From the NCBI GenBank assembly GCA_023436205.1, contig JAEZKC010000014.1:1-64000 (forward strand): a DNA stretch of 64,000 nucleotides, in the 5' to 3' direction. Below are positions 1-7,758 of the stretch, in pieces (position 1 is the first letter of the stretch; every line of letters begins with the position of its first letter). Under the pieces are notes generated by a model. It did not search any database, was not told the DNA's origin, and saw only the letters and a program-made list of their open reading frames with translations. Both the position numbers and the translations under genes were made by a program. This stretch comes from Fibrobacterota bacterium. Its GTDB lineage: Bacteria; Fibrobacterota; Chitinivibrionia; Chitinivibrionales; Chitinispirillaceae.

Positions 1-833
1 GAGATATGATATGTATGAACGAGTTCATCGGCATTGAGGGAAAGAATCGATTCTGTAAATCGGGAGAGAGCCGAAAGCTGAATTTTTACCGGATCGCTGA
101 GATTCCATTCGGGGATCAGTCTAAGAGCAGCAAGTCGGGCATCGTTCCCCTGGATTAAAAGAGAAACCGGTAGATCCTTTGGTATCCCATCTGAGATCTG
201 TTGAACGGTTCTGATAATATCACTGGTCATGATCTCCCGTTTTCGTGGCATTGCTGTCCTGAAGAGCTCAAGAGCTTCACGCAGGCGTAAAGCTCCCAGT
301 CTGTAGGTACGGGAGAAGATTACATCCATGTCCTGCAAAAAGAGGATTTCCGTGCTGCCGCCACTTATTTCGGCCACCATTACACCTGGGGTACGCTGGA
401 TTTTTTTACCGTCGAGACAGGATCTTACGCTCAAATAGTTGATTCTTGATAAATCTGCATCGTCAATTACTTCCACTTTCATGTTGTTGGCAATCAGAAT
501 ACGATCCAGGAACATATCTCGATTCAGTGCTTCTCTCACTGCCGTTGTGGCTACAATTCTGATTTGCTCCGGATTGCTGATGCCGTATTCATCCAGTGTC
601 TGTTTGAAACTCTTCAGTGCCTTTACACACTCCTCGATGCTCGATCTGTGCAGGTATCCCATGGTGAAGGTGTCTCGGCCCAGAGAAATTCCCTGCTGGA
701 GCGTTTCAAGGATGGTGATTTTTTCAGGACCATTGATCTGGGCTATTGTCATTCGCAAAGCGGTGCTGCCGATATCTATAACAGCCACGACCCGCTTGTG
801 CAGCCCGTTTTCTCTATCATGCCTCTTTTTCAT
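1..833 (-). CDS. Ppx/GppA family exopolyphosphatase / pppGpp phosphatase, N-terminal part (cut by left edge)
   Basis: Translating the minus strand from ATG 833-831 gives an uninterrupted frame to the window edge, about 277 residues. It has the ASKHA-fold phosphate loops of the Ppx/GppA family: VAVIDIGST near residue 16 and EISGGSTE near residue 145. It also has the conserved ATTAVREA segment near residue 93. The family hydrolyses inorganic polyphosphate and/or pppGpp in the cytoplasm. The start codon overlaps the stop of the ROK kinase gene (ATGA, 830-833), which points to translational coupling in one operon. The C-terminus, including any HD-like domain, lies outside the window, so Ppx and GppA cannot be told apart. 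Confidence 0.88.
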   Translation of the reverse strand, partial: MKKRHDRENGLHKRVVAVIDIGSTALRMTIAQINGPEKITILETLQQGISLGRDTFTMGYLHRSSIEECVKALKSFKQTLDEYGISNPEQIRIVATTAVREALNRDMFLDRILIANNMKVEVIDDADLSRINYLSVRSCLDGKKIQRTPGVMVAEISGGSTEILFLQDMDVIFSRTYRLGALRLREALELFRTAMPRKREIMTSDIIRTVQQISDGIPKDLPVSLLIQGNDARLAALRLIPEWNLSDPVKIQLSALSRFTESILSLNADELVHTYHI

Positions 834-1828
834 TGTTTTTTCCCGAAGTTACCATAGACGTGCTGAGCCCATGCTGCCGCTCCCAGAGCTGTGGCATCAT
901 CTCCCAGCTTGGCTGTTACAACCGAAAAGCTCTTTTCGTAACTGGGCATGACCGATTTTTTCGCAATCTGCTCCACTTCTTCCCTAAAAAGGTTGGGCAT
1001 AGATTCCACCATTCCGCCTCCAAGTACGATAAGATCCGGTGACAGCAAATTAACTACTGCTCCGGCGGCTCTACCTATCCATTGGGCAGCATTTCGTACA
1101 ATGCTTTCAATAGTTTTGTCACCGGATTCAATTGATTTGGCAAGTGCACCACTTCGTATGTTGGATAGATCAGTACCAGCAATTTTCGACAGTGCAGGTG
1201 CTTCACCTCTGAACACTGCTGCGGCTGCTGCTGACGAAATCGCAAGCCTGCTTGCCAGCGCTTCCAGACAACCGCGTCTGCCGCAACCGCACAACGGTCC
1301 GTCCACGATCATTTGCATATGGCCTATTTCCATGCAGGAACTGACACGACCTCTCACTATCTCGCCTTTATAAATGCACCCTCCACCGATTCCGGTACCG
1401 GGAAAAATACCGACTACGCAGCGGGCATCTTTGGCGGCGCCGCGGAAGTATTCCCCGTAAATCCCGGCATCCACATCGTTGACCACTTGAACCGGACAGG
1501 ATAATTCTTTCTGGAGGAGGTCTTTTAAGGGTAAATTCTTCCATCCCAGATTGGGTGCTTCAAGAATAACACCGTTATCAATATCCAGAGTGCCGGGAAC
1601 TCCAATACCCAAACCGGCTATCTTCTTAGGATTGTTGCCTGATTTTTCCAAAACTATCCTGATTGTTTTTACTATCCGTTCGATACCCGAGCCGCCCTCT
1701 TCAATCAGCTTGGTTTTCTTTTTCTCTCTTTCGATGATGGTAAATTTTTCATCCAGAACCATAGCCAGCATTTTCGTACCGCCCAGATCAAATCCAACCC
1801 ATGGTGCCTTTTTGGAATCTGTGGCCAT
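830..1828 (-). CDS. ROK family sugar kinase (probable glucokinase)
   Basis: The protein has 332 residues. It begins with the ATP-phosphate loop GFDLGGTKM near residue 13 and has the catalytic-region motif VNDVDAG. Next is the phosphate-2 loop GIFPGTGIGGG. The ROK zinc signature CGCGRRGCLEALAS follows near residue 180 with His in GHMQM upstream. Family members phosphorylate glucose or N-acetylated hexoses with ATP; glucokinase is the default reading because the arrangement matches bacterial ROK glucokinases. A GGGAG ribosome-binding site lies just before ATG 1828. The downstream Ppx/GppA gene overlaps it by 4 bp. Sugar specificity cannot be read from sequence. Confidence 0.85.
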   Translation of the reverse strand: MATDSKKAPWVGFDLGGTKMLAMVLDEKFTIIEREKKKTKLIEEGGSGIERIVKTIRIVLEKSGNNPKKIAGLGIGVPGTLDIDNGVILEAPNLGWKNLPLKDLLQKELSCPVQVVNDVDAGIYGEYFRGAAKDARCVVGIFPGTGIGGGCIYKGEIVRGRVSSCMEIGHMQMIVDGPLCGCGRRGCLEALASRLAISSAAAAAVFRGEAPALSKIAGTDLSNIRSGALAKSIESGDKTIESIVRNAAQWIGRAAGAVVNLLSPDLIVLGGGMVESMPNLFREEVEQIAKKSVMPSYEKSFSVVTAKLGDDATALGAAAWAQHVYGNFGKKQ

Positions 1829-1968
1829 TGTTTCTCCCTGTAAGAGCGTGGTGTGAAAAATATCAGGAATAACACCTACTCTTGTAATTTAAGATTTGCC
1901 AGAAAATACAGTATGCTCTGGCTTGATTTTGTTAAACTTATATTAGGAAAAGCCGTTTTAGAGTACGT

Positions 1969-1980
1969 CAGAGTACTCTG
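1969..1980. promoter_or_regulatory. 12-bp perfect palindrome upstream of ROK kinase
   Basis: CAGAGTACTCTG is self-complementary and lies 140 bp upstream of the ROK kinase start. The half AGAGTAC is also repeated directly 10 bp earlier. It could be an operator for the kinase/phosphatase operon or part of the tag transcript end; nothing in the sequence decides between them. Confidence 0.25.
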
Positions 1981-2031
1981 ATAATTGCTCTTAAGTGCTG
2001 AGAGCTATAGGTTTTACTTGATTTTTGCGTT

Positions 2032-2619
2032 TCAGTCAAGAGGAGCTTTAAAGCAGTTCTGCATATGATCATTGACCATACCTACAGCCTGCATGAATGA
2101 GTAGCAGATGGTGCTTCCCACAAATTTGAAACCTCTTTTTCTGAGATCCTTGCTCATTGCATCCGATTCTGCGGTTGTCACCGGAATTTCATTAATCGTT
2201 CGGGGAATATTTTCTGGGACTTTAGTTTTAAAGTCGGTGAATTTCCAGATATAATTGTCAAAACTTCCGAATTCAAGGCGAACTTGTTCGAAAAGACGGG
2301 CATTCTCAACTGCGCCTTCAATTTTGCGACGGTTTCTTACGATACCATGATCATTCATTAATCTTTCGATATCATCTCTGCTGAACTGTGCCACTTTGCA
2401 CCAGTCCCAGTTGGCAAAGGCGACCCGGAAAGCTTGTCGTTTTTTGAGGATAGTAATCCAGGAAAGGCCAGCTTGGAAGCCCTCGAGGATGAGCATTTCG
2501 AAAAGCTTTTTATCATCATGCACAGCGACTCCCCACTCATTGTCGTGGTAATCGCAGTAGATCGGGTCCTTACCGGCCCAGGAGCATCTCTGGATCTCTC
2601 TCAAGCAGTGCCTCCGCAA
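2032..2619 (-). CDS. tag: DNA-3-methyladenine glycosylase I
   Basis: This 195-residue protein matches Tag along its length. The N-terminal RCSWAG carries the zinc Cys, followed by YHDNEWG with a zinc His. FEMLILEGFQAGLSW is the conserved core, and C-terminal VNDHMQNCF supplies the remaining His/Cys zinc ligands. Tag removes 3-methyladenine from alkylated DNA. ATG 2619 makes the gene overlap the end of ispD by 50 bp. Tag proteins usually start only a few residues before the RC-W motif, so a TTG at codon 6 (2604) is an alternative start. It is probably translated from the same mRNA as ispD. Confidence 0.93.
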   Translation of the reverse strand: MRRHCLREIQRCSWAGKDPIYCDYHDNEWGVAVHDDKKLFEMLILEGFQAGLSWITILKKRQAFRVAFANWDWCKVAQFSRDDIERLMNDHGIVRNRRKIEGAVENARLFEQVRLEFGSFDNYIWKFTDFKTKVPENIPRTINEIPVTTAESDAMSKDLRKRGFKFVGSTICYSFMQAVGMVNDHMQNCFKAPLD

Positions 2620-3274
2620 TCAGAAGGTCGGATGGAGTGGTGATTTTGAAGTTCAGTGGATCTCCCCACGAGAAACCAACAGTGATTCCTTCCATCTCTA
2701 TGAGTGCGGCTTCGTCTGTGGGCGGAGGAACCATCTGTGAAGCTTTAACAAATGCATTCATCAGGAGTTCTCGTCGGAACAGCTGAGGCGTTCCCACCCG
2801 TAAAAGAGTGGTTCGGTCAACTGTTTTGCCGGTTTTGTCTCCTTGAAAAGTGCGGATGGTGTCCACTTCCGGCGTTGCAGTGATTACACTCTGAAACTGA
2901 GTTCTCTTTTCAAGAACTGAGTTGATTATGGCTTGGCTTACAAACGGTCTGGCAGCATCGTGAACCATAACCCATTCGGCGCTGGATACTGCCACACCGT
3001 TTCTTACCGACTTCCAGCGTTCATCGCCACCGGCTGTTACCGTTGTCTTAGTCCCGAGTTGGGGAAAATGATTTAGAAAGGTCTCAGTCTGATCTTTCAT
3101 TGTGGAAGGAACCACCAGAATAACTGAGGAAACCAGAGGACTGGAAACAAAGGCACTTACTGAATAGTAAAGGATAGGCTTTCCCGCTAGCCTTACAAAA
3201 GCTTTTGGGGTGGTATGACCAAGCCTTGTTCCTGAACCGGCACCTACAATGATTACGTCTGTTTTTTCCTGCAT
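2570..3274 (-). CDS. ispD: 2-C-methyl-D-erythritol 4-phosphate cytidylyltransferase
   Basis: The protein has 234 residues, the usual IspD length. The N-terminal nucleotide loop is VGAGSGTRLG with the catalytic Lys in PKAF. The family signature VMVHDAARPFVS lies near residue 102. IspD transfers CMP from CTP to methylerythritol phosphate in the MEP isoprenoid pathway. The first loop residue is Gly where Ala is usual (VGAGSG versus VAAGSG), which is conservative. TarI/CDP-ribitol synthases share this fold, but no teichoic-acid genes are nearby. It sits between argG and tag on the same strand, 60 bp after argG. Confidence 0.88.
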   Translation of the reverse strand: MQEKTDVIIVGAGSGTRLGHTTPKAFVRLAGKPILYYSVSAFVSSPLVSSVILVVPSTMKDQTETFLNHFPQLGTKTTVTAGGDERWKSVRNGVAVSSAEWVMVHDAARPFVSQAIINSVLEKRTQFQSVITATPEVDTIRTFQGDKTGKTVDRTTLLRVGTPQLFRRELLMNAFVKASQMVPPPTDEAALIEMEGITVGFSWGDPLNFKITTPSDLLIAEALLERDPEMLLGR

Positions 3275-3334
3275 TGATTCCCGCTGGCAAGGATAGGGGA
3301 GGACCCGCTGGTTGGCAGGTCCGAGAGTCTCACG

Positions 3335-4537
3335 TTATTTCTTTCTTTCCACCATGCCGGCAACCTTCATCGGAAGTCCGAAGATTTTGATAAAGCCGGT
3401 GGCGTCTTTCTGATCGTAAAGTTCGGTGTCGGTAAAGGATGCAAGGTCCTCCAGGTAGAGAGACTTTTCAGCCTTTGTACCTGCTGCAACAATGTTGCCT
3501 TTGTAAAGTTTGAGGCGAACAGTTCCGCTTACATTCCTTTGTGTCACTTCTACAAAAGCATCGAGTGATTCTCTTAATGTCGAGAACCACTGACCATTGT
3601 AGACTAGTTCAGCATAGCGGATTGCAAGCATTTCCTTAAAATGGCTGGTATCCCGATCGAGTACCAGATTTTCAAGATTACGGTGTGCAGCGTAAAGAAT
3701 AGTGCCACCCGGAGTTTCGTAAACGCCTCTGGACTTGATTCCCACAAGACGGTTCTCCACAAGATCCACATGTCCGATTCCGTGTTTTGCGCCGATTCGG
3801 TTAAGTTCGCTCAGCAGATCGACGGGATTGAGTTTTTTACCATTAACTGATACGGGGGTTCCTTTTTCGAAAGCAATTTCGACATACTCTGGAGTATCCG
3901 GTGCCTTTTCAATGGTGTTTGTCAGAGTGTAAACATCATCGGGTGGTTCAACTCCCGGACTCTCGAGCACTCCGCCTTCATGGCTGATGTGCCAGATGTT
4001 ACGATCTTCAGAGTAGATGCGCTTTTTGGATTGAGATATGGGAACATTATGCTTTTCAGCGTAGGCTATACACTCCTCCCTGGAATGCATGTCCCACTTG
4101 GGATCTTTCCATGGGGAGATAATTTTTAGACTGGGATCAAGAGCCATTACTGTAAGCTCAAACCGGACCTGATCATTGCCCTTTCCTGTTGCTCCATGGG
4201 CTACTGCAGTGGCGCCCTCTTTGTGGGCAATTTCCACGGCTCTTTTGGCGATAAGCGGACGTGCAAAGCTTGTACCAAGCAGGTATGTGCCCTCGTAAAC
4301 AGCTCCAGCCTTTAGCGTTGGATAAATATAGTCGGTGATGAACTCTTCAGTGAGTGTTTCAATGTAGAGTTTGGACGCACCGGTCTTGAGAGCCTTTTCT
4401 TCCAGACCGCTCAGCTCCTCTGCCTGACCAAGGTCTGCACACATGGCTATAACTTCACAGTTATAATTCTCCTTGAGCCATGGAATCATGATGGAGGTGT
4501 CAAGCCCGCCGGAATACAGAAGCACTACTTTTTCCAT
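3335..4537 (-). CDS. argG: argininosuccinate synthase
   Basis: The protein has 400 residues, the full family length. The N-terminal PP-loop is YSGGLDTS at residues 8-15. The citrulline/aspartate-binding stretch includes AHGATGKGNDQVRFE near residue 115. ArgG joins citrulline and aspartate using ATP, the penultimate step of arginine synthesis. It is the last arg gene in the leftward series argC-argB-argD-argG, 37 bp after argD. No internal frameshift is seen. Confidence 0.97.
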   Translation of the reverse strand: MEKVVLLYSGGLDTSIMIPWLKENYNCEVIAMCADLGQAEELSGLEEKALKTGASKLYIETLTEEFITDYIYPTLKAGAVYEGTYLLGTSFARPLIAKRAVEIAHKEGATAVAHGATGKGNDQVRFELTVMALDPSLKIISPWKDPKWDMHSREECIAYAEKHNVPISQSKKRIYSEDRNIWHISHEGGVLESPGVEPPDDVYTLTNTIEKAPDTPEYVEIAFEKGTPVSVNGKKLNPVDLLSELNRIGAKHGIGHVDLVENRLVGIKSRGVYETPGGTILYAAHRNLENLVLDRDTSHFKEMLAIRYAELVYNGQWFSTLRESLDAFVEVTQRNVSGTVRLKLYKGNIVAAGTKAEKSLYLEDLASFTDTELYDQKDATGFIKIFGLPMKVAGMVERKK

Positions 4538-4574
4538 TTTACAAGTCCTTTATGGCAAGTTAAAGATTTTCTGA

Positions 4575-5759
4575 TTACTTTTTCATGACTTTTAATACAT
4601 TTGTAAAAGTCTGCACAGCACTGTCAATGTGATCCATACCCACAATAAGAGGAGGCATGAAGCGCACGGTGTTCAGGTTTGCTTTTACAAGTAAAAGGCC
4701 TTCGTTTTTGCAAAGATCGACAATCGGTCCCGGATCATCTTTGAAACGTACACCCAGAAGAAGGCCTTCACCCCGTATTCCCTGAATAGAGGAAAACTCT
4801 GACATCAGATTCAGTAGACTGGTTTTAAGATATTGACCGCTGGCCTTAACCCGCTTGAGGAAAACCGGATCGCTTACGATGTCAATTATCTGTGAACCCA
4901 GTGCGCAGGCCAGTGGGTTACCGCCAAATGTGGTTCCGTGATCTCCGGGAGAAATAGCCCCGGCGATCTCGCTTTTGCACACTACCGCCCCCAGAGGCAG
5001 ACCGCCTCCGATGGGTTTAGCCAGAGACATCATATCTGGAATGATTTCGTGCTGCTCATAGTTCCACAGTGTTCCGGTTCGACCTGTACCGCACTGAATT
5101 TCATCAAAGATTAAAGCAATTGAGTGCTTTGTAGCGTACTCTCTCAGGAAAGTGAGGAATTCAGGGGTTGCGGAGTTGATTCCACCTTCGCCCTGAACCG
5201 GTTCGACAATAATTGCAGCAAATTGGTTTTTGTCAAGAATTTCTCTTGCCTGATCAATGTCGTTGAATGGAGAGTAGTGAAAGCCTTCGGGCAGGGGGCC
5301 GAAACCCTCATGGAACTTTTTTTGAGCAGTGGCGCTCAGGCTCCCGTACGTTCTGCCATGAAATCCTTCGGAAAATGAAAGTACATGAAATTTTTCTGGA
5401 GATATCTTTGTGGCCCACTTTCTGGCAAATTTGATAGCACCCTCATTTGCTTCGGTTCCACTGTTGCACAGAAAAACTTTATCTCCGAAGCTGTGCTTTA
5501 TCAGTCGTGAAGCGAATTCGATCTGAGCTTGAGTAAAATAAAGATTAGATGCATGAATCAGCTTTGATGCCTGATTATAAAGTGTTTCAAGAAGCAGTGG
5601 GTGGGAATGCCCAAGAGCATTAACTGCCACTCCCGACCCGAAATCGAGGTACTGCTTGTCATCTTTATCGTAGAGAAACATTCCGGCCCCGCGTACCATG
5701 GGAGCACCACTGCGCTTGTAAGTGGGGACGAACAGCGAATCTGTTTCCATTGCCATCAT
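4575..5759 (-). CDS. argD: acetylornithine aminotransferase (class III PLP enzyme)
   Basis: The protein has 394 residues. Motifs of class III aminotransferases are present: GSGVAVNALGHSHP, NSGTEANEGAIKFAR, the PLP-contacting IFDEIQCGTGRTG, and the Schiff-base Lys in SLAKPIGGG. ArgD converts N-acetylglutamate semialdehyde to N-acetylornithine. Position between argB and argG fixes the assignment over other subgroup members such as ornithine or GABA aminotransferase. The N-terminus MMAMETD offers three ATGs; the first (5759) has an AAGGA upstream. The gene starts 18 bp after argB ends. Confidence 0.94.
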   Translation of the reverse strand: MMAMETDSLFVPTYKRSGAPMVRGAGMFLYDKDDKQYLDFGSGVAVNALGHSHPLLLETLYNQASKLIHASNLYFTQAQIEFASRLIKHSFGDKVFLCNSGTEANEGAIKFARKWATKISPEKFHVLSFSEGFHGRTYGSLSATAQKKFHEGFGPLPEGFHYSPFNDIDQAREILDKNQFAAIIVEPVQGEGGINSATPEFLTFLREYATKHSIALIFDEIQCGTGRTGTLWNYEQHEIIPDMMSLAKPIGGGLPLGAVVCKSEIAGAISPGDHGTTFGGNPLACALGSQIIDIVSDPVFLKRVKASGQYLKTSLLNLMSEFSSIQGIRGEGLLLGVRFKDDPGPIVDLCKNEGLLLVKANLNTVRFMPPLIVGMDHIDSAVQTFTNVLKVMKK

Positions 5760-5777
5760 TTCGGTTGTTCCTTCATT

Positions 5778-6557
5778 TTACGAGTGTATAACAGTACCTT
5801 GAGATCTGCCTTTTGTAAGTTCGTTGCGCAGAGTGGCACTGTCGGTCCATCCGCAAATGTGCACTCTTTTAACTCCCTTATGGACAGCTTCCGCAGCCGA
5901 ACGCAGTTTGGGAACCATTCCGCCAGTGATATGTCCGGCTGAAATGAGGTTTTCGATTTCGTTTGTGCGGATCTCATGGCGAACCGCATCATCAATAAGC
6001 ACACCTGAAACATCTGAAACAAAAACCAAATCATCCGCTTTCAATGCCATAGCCAGCTCACCGGCTGCGAGGTCAGCATTTACATTGTAAATGGCGCCAT
6101 CAATACCTCTGGAAATAGGGGAGATTACCGGTACCAACCCGGCATCTTTGCAGAAATCAATAACTGACTGATTCACCATGTCAATTTTGCCCACAAAGCC
6201 AATGTCTTGGCCTTTGACCATCATCTTGGAAGCGGTAAAGAGTCCTCCATCAACTCCGCTGAACCCGAATGCCTGCACTCCCTCTTTTTGAAGAGCGTTT
6301 ACGATGCGCTTGTTAACATCTCCTGAAAGTACCATCTGCACGATATTCACCATCTCCGCATCAGTAACCCGCATTCCTTCTACAAAGGTGAATTCCTTGT
6401 TCAGCTTGTCAAGCTGTCTGGCAATGTCCTTTCCACCCCCGTGGACAACAACCGGGAAATCGTCTTTGGAAAGCATGGCGATGCTCTGCCCTAACTCCCT
6501 GAGTAGACCCTCAGCGTCAACTGTGGAGCCGCCAATTTTGATTACTACTGTTCTCAT
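5778..6557 (-). CDS. argB: acetylglutamate kinase
   Basis: The protein has 259 residues. It is an amino-acid kinase fold with VVIKIGGST at residues 3-11, VVHGGGKDI near residue 37 for substrate binding, and the downstream ATP-site segment ending GGMVPKL. It phosphorylates N-acetylglutamate, the second step of arginine synthesis and commonly the arginine-feedback point. It lacks a long N-terminal helix of the kind associated with arginine-inhibited hexameric enzymes, so it may be the short, insensitive type (inference). It starts 8 bp after argC. Confidence 0.94.
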   Translation of the reverse strand: MRTVVIKIGGSTVDAEGLLRELGQSIAMLSKDDFPVVVHGGGKDIARQLDKLNKEFTFVEGMRVTDAEMVNIVQMVLSGDVNKRIVNALQKEGVQAFGFSGVDGGLFTASKMMVKGQDIGFVGKIDMVNQSVIDFCKDAGLVPVISPISRGIDGAIYNVNADLAAGELAMALKADDLVFVSDVSGVLIDDAVRHEIRTNEIENLISAGHITGGMVPKLRSAAEAVHKGVKRVHICGWTDSATLRNELTKGRSQGTVIHS

Positions 6558-6565
6558 GATGGTTC

Positions 6566-7591
6566 CTATCTCAAAAGTCCGGCAGTTTCCGGAAGTCCGT
6601 ACATTATATTGAGGTTCTGGAGTGCCTGACCGCTGGCACCCTTAACCAGATTATCAAGAGCTGATACTGCAATCACCGGAAGACCCTCTTTTCCTCCAGT
6701 AAATGCAATGTCACAGTAGTTTGTGTGAGCTACACCTGCTACAGATGGCAGATCTCCAGCCTCTCTGATCCGTACAAATGGTTCGTTCTGGTATGATTCC
6801 CTGACAATTTCCTGACACTCGGCAGGGCTCATTGTAGTCTTCAGATAAATAGTGGAAAGAATTCCCCGATTTACAGGCAGCAAGTGAGGAGAGAATGTAA
6901 GCTTTATCTCTTTCCCGGCCGCAACCGAAAGCTCCTGCTCCATCTCAGGCGTGTGTCTGTGTAAATGTCCTACGGAATAGGCCGTGAAATTTTCGTTTGC
7001 TTCTACAAAGTGAGTATTAAGTTTTAATGTGCGTCCGGCACCACTCACTCCTGATTTGGAATCTGCAATGATCCATTCGATGTCATTCCCAGCTTTTTTC
7101 AGAAGCGGGATAAGCGGAAGCAGAACACTTGTCACGTAACAGCCCGGATTTGCAATTATGGAGGCTGATGCGATCTGTGACCTGTAGTGCTCAGGGAGCC
7201 CATAAACTGCTTTCTTGAGGTACTCAGGAGACGGGTGTTCTGTCTTGTACCATTTTTTGTAAACCTCTGTATCCCTGAGCCGGAAATCGGCACTCAGGTC
7301 TATTACCTTAATGTTCTTTTCAATGAAAGGGATCAGAAGTCCAGCTGATACCGCATGGGGAAGACATGAGAAAATGCAGTCGGCATCTTTGGTCTGAGCT
7401 TCTTCAGGAGAGATCAGTACATCATCATTTATCCCCTTGAGTGCTGGAAAAATCGTGGAGAGTCGTTCGGAGGCATGGCTCTGGGATGAAACAAACGCAA
7501 TCGATACTGATGGATGCCAAGCAAGCATCCTCACCAACTCCACACCGGTATACGATGTGGCCCCCAGGATTCCAACCCGCACTTTGGACAT
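6566..7591 (-). CDS. argC: N-acetyl-gamma-glutamyl-phosphate reductase
   Basis: The start is set at ATG 7591, giving MSKVRVGILGATSYTG, a textbook ArgC N-terminus with the NADP-binding GATSYTG loop. An AGGGG lies 7-8 bases upstream. A further upstream in-frame codon at 7633 adds 14 residues without matching the family. The catalytic Cys is in ANPGCYVTS near residue 146. It reduces acetylglutamyl phosphate to the semialdehyde. It is the first gene of argC-argB-argD-argG and sits just downstream of an inverted repeat that could be its operator. Confidence 0.95.
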   Translation of the reverse strand: MSKVRVGILGATSYTGVELVRMLAWHPSVSIAFVSSQSHASERLSTIFPALKGINDDVLISPEEAQTKDADCIFSCLPHAVSAGLLIPFIEKNIKVIDLSADFRLRDTEVYKKWYKTEHPSPEYLKKAVYGLPEHYRSQIASASIIANPGCYVTSVLLPLIPLLKKAGNDIEWIIADSKSGVSGAGRTLKLNTHFVEANENFTAYSVGHLHRHTPEMEQELSVAAGKEIKLTFSPHLLPVNRGILSTIYLKTTMSPAECQEIVRESYQNEPFVRIREAGDLPSVAGVAHTNYCDIAFTGGKEGLPVIAVSALDNLVKGASGQALQNLNIMYGLPETAGLLR

Positions 7592-7647
7592 TTTTCTACC
7601 CCTGTTAAACTGAGTTCTTAAGTGCAAAAACAAAACTTTTTAAAATA

Positions 7648-7661
7648 ATACATAAATGTAT
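7648..7661. promoter_or_regulatory. Inverted repeat in argC promoter region (candidate operator)
   Basis: ATACAT-AA-ATGTAT is a perfect inverted repeat 57 bp upstream of the argC start. A TATTAT hexamer on the minus strand overlaps it and could be the -10. It resembles ArgR boxes in being a short AT-rich palindrome, but it lacks the TGAAT half-site core of the E. coli and Bacillus consensus. Role is inferred from position only. Confidence 0.35.
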
Positions 7662-7719
7662 GGGTGAGTTATGAGAAAGATTGAAAAATTGGGGAGAGAG
7701 ATCTAAAAGGTGGAAGAAG

Positions 7720-7748
7720 GAACTCTCCCCGGAGTGCAGGGAGAGTTC
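7720..7748 (-). terminator. Stem-loop downstream of the 7759-10419 gene
   Basis: GAACTCTCCC (7720-7729) and GGGAGAGTTC (7739-7748) form a perfect 10-bp stem with a 9-nt loop, 11 bp past the stop codon of the secreted-protein gene. The following minus-strand sequence is pyrimidine-rich but has only a short T run, so termination may be inefficient. Confidence 0.55.
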
Positions 7749-7758
7749 TGGGGGGAAT

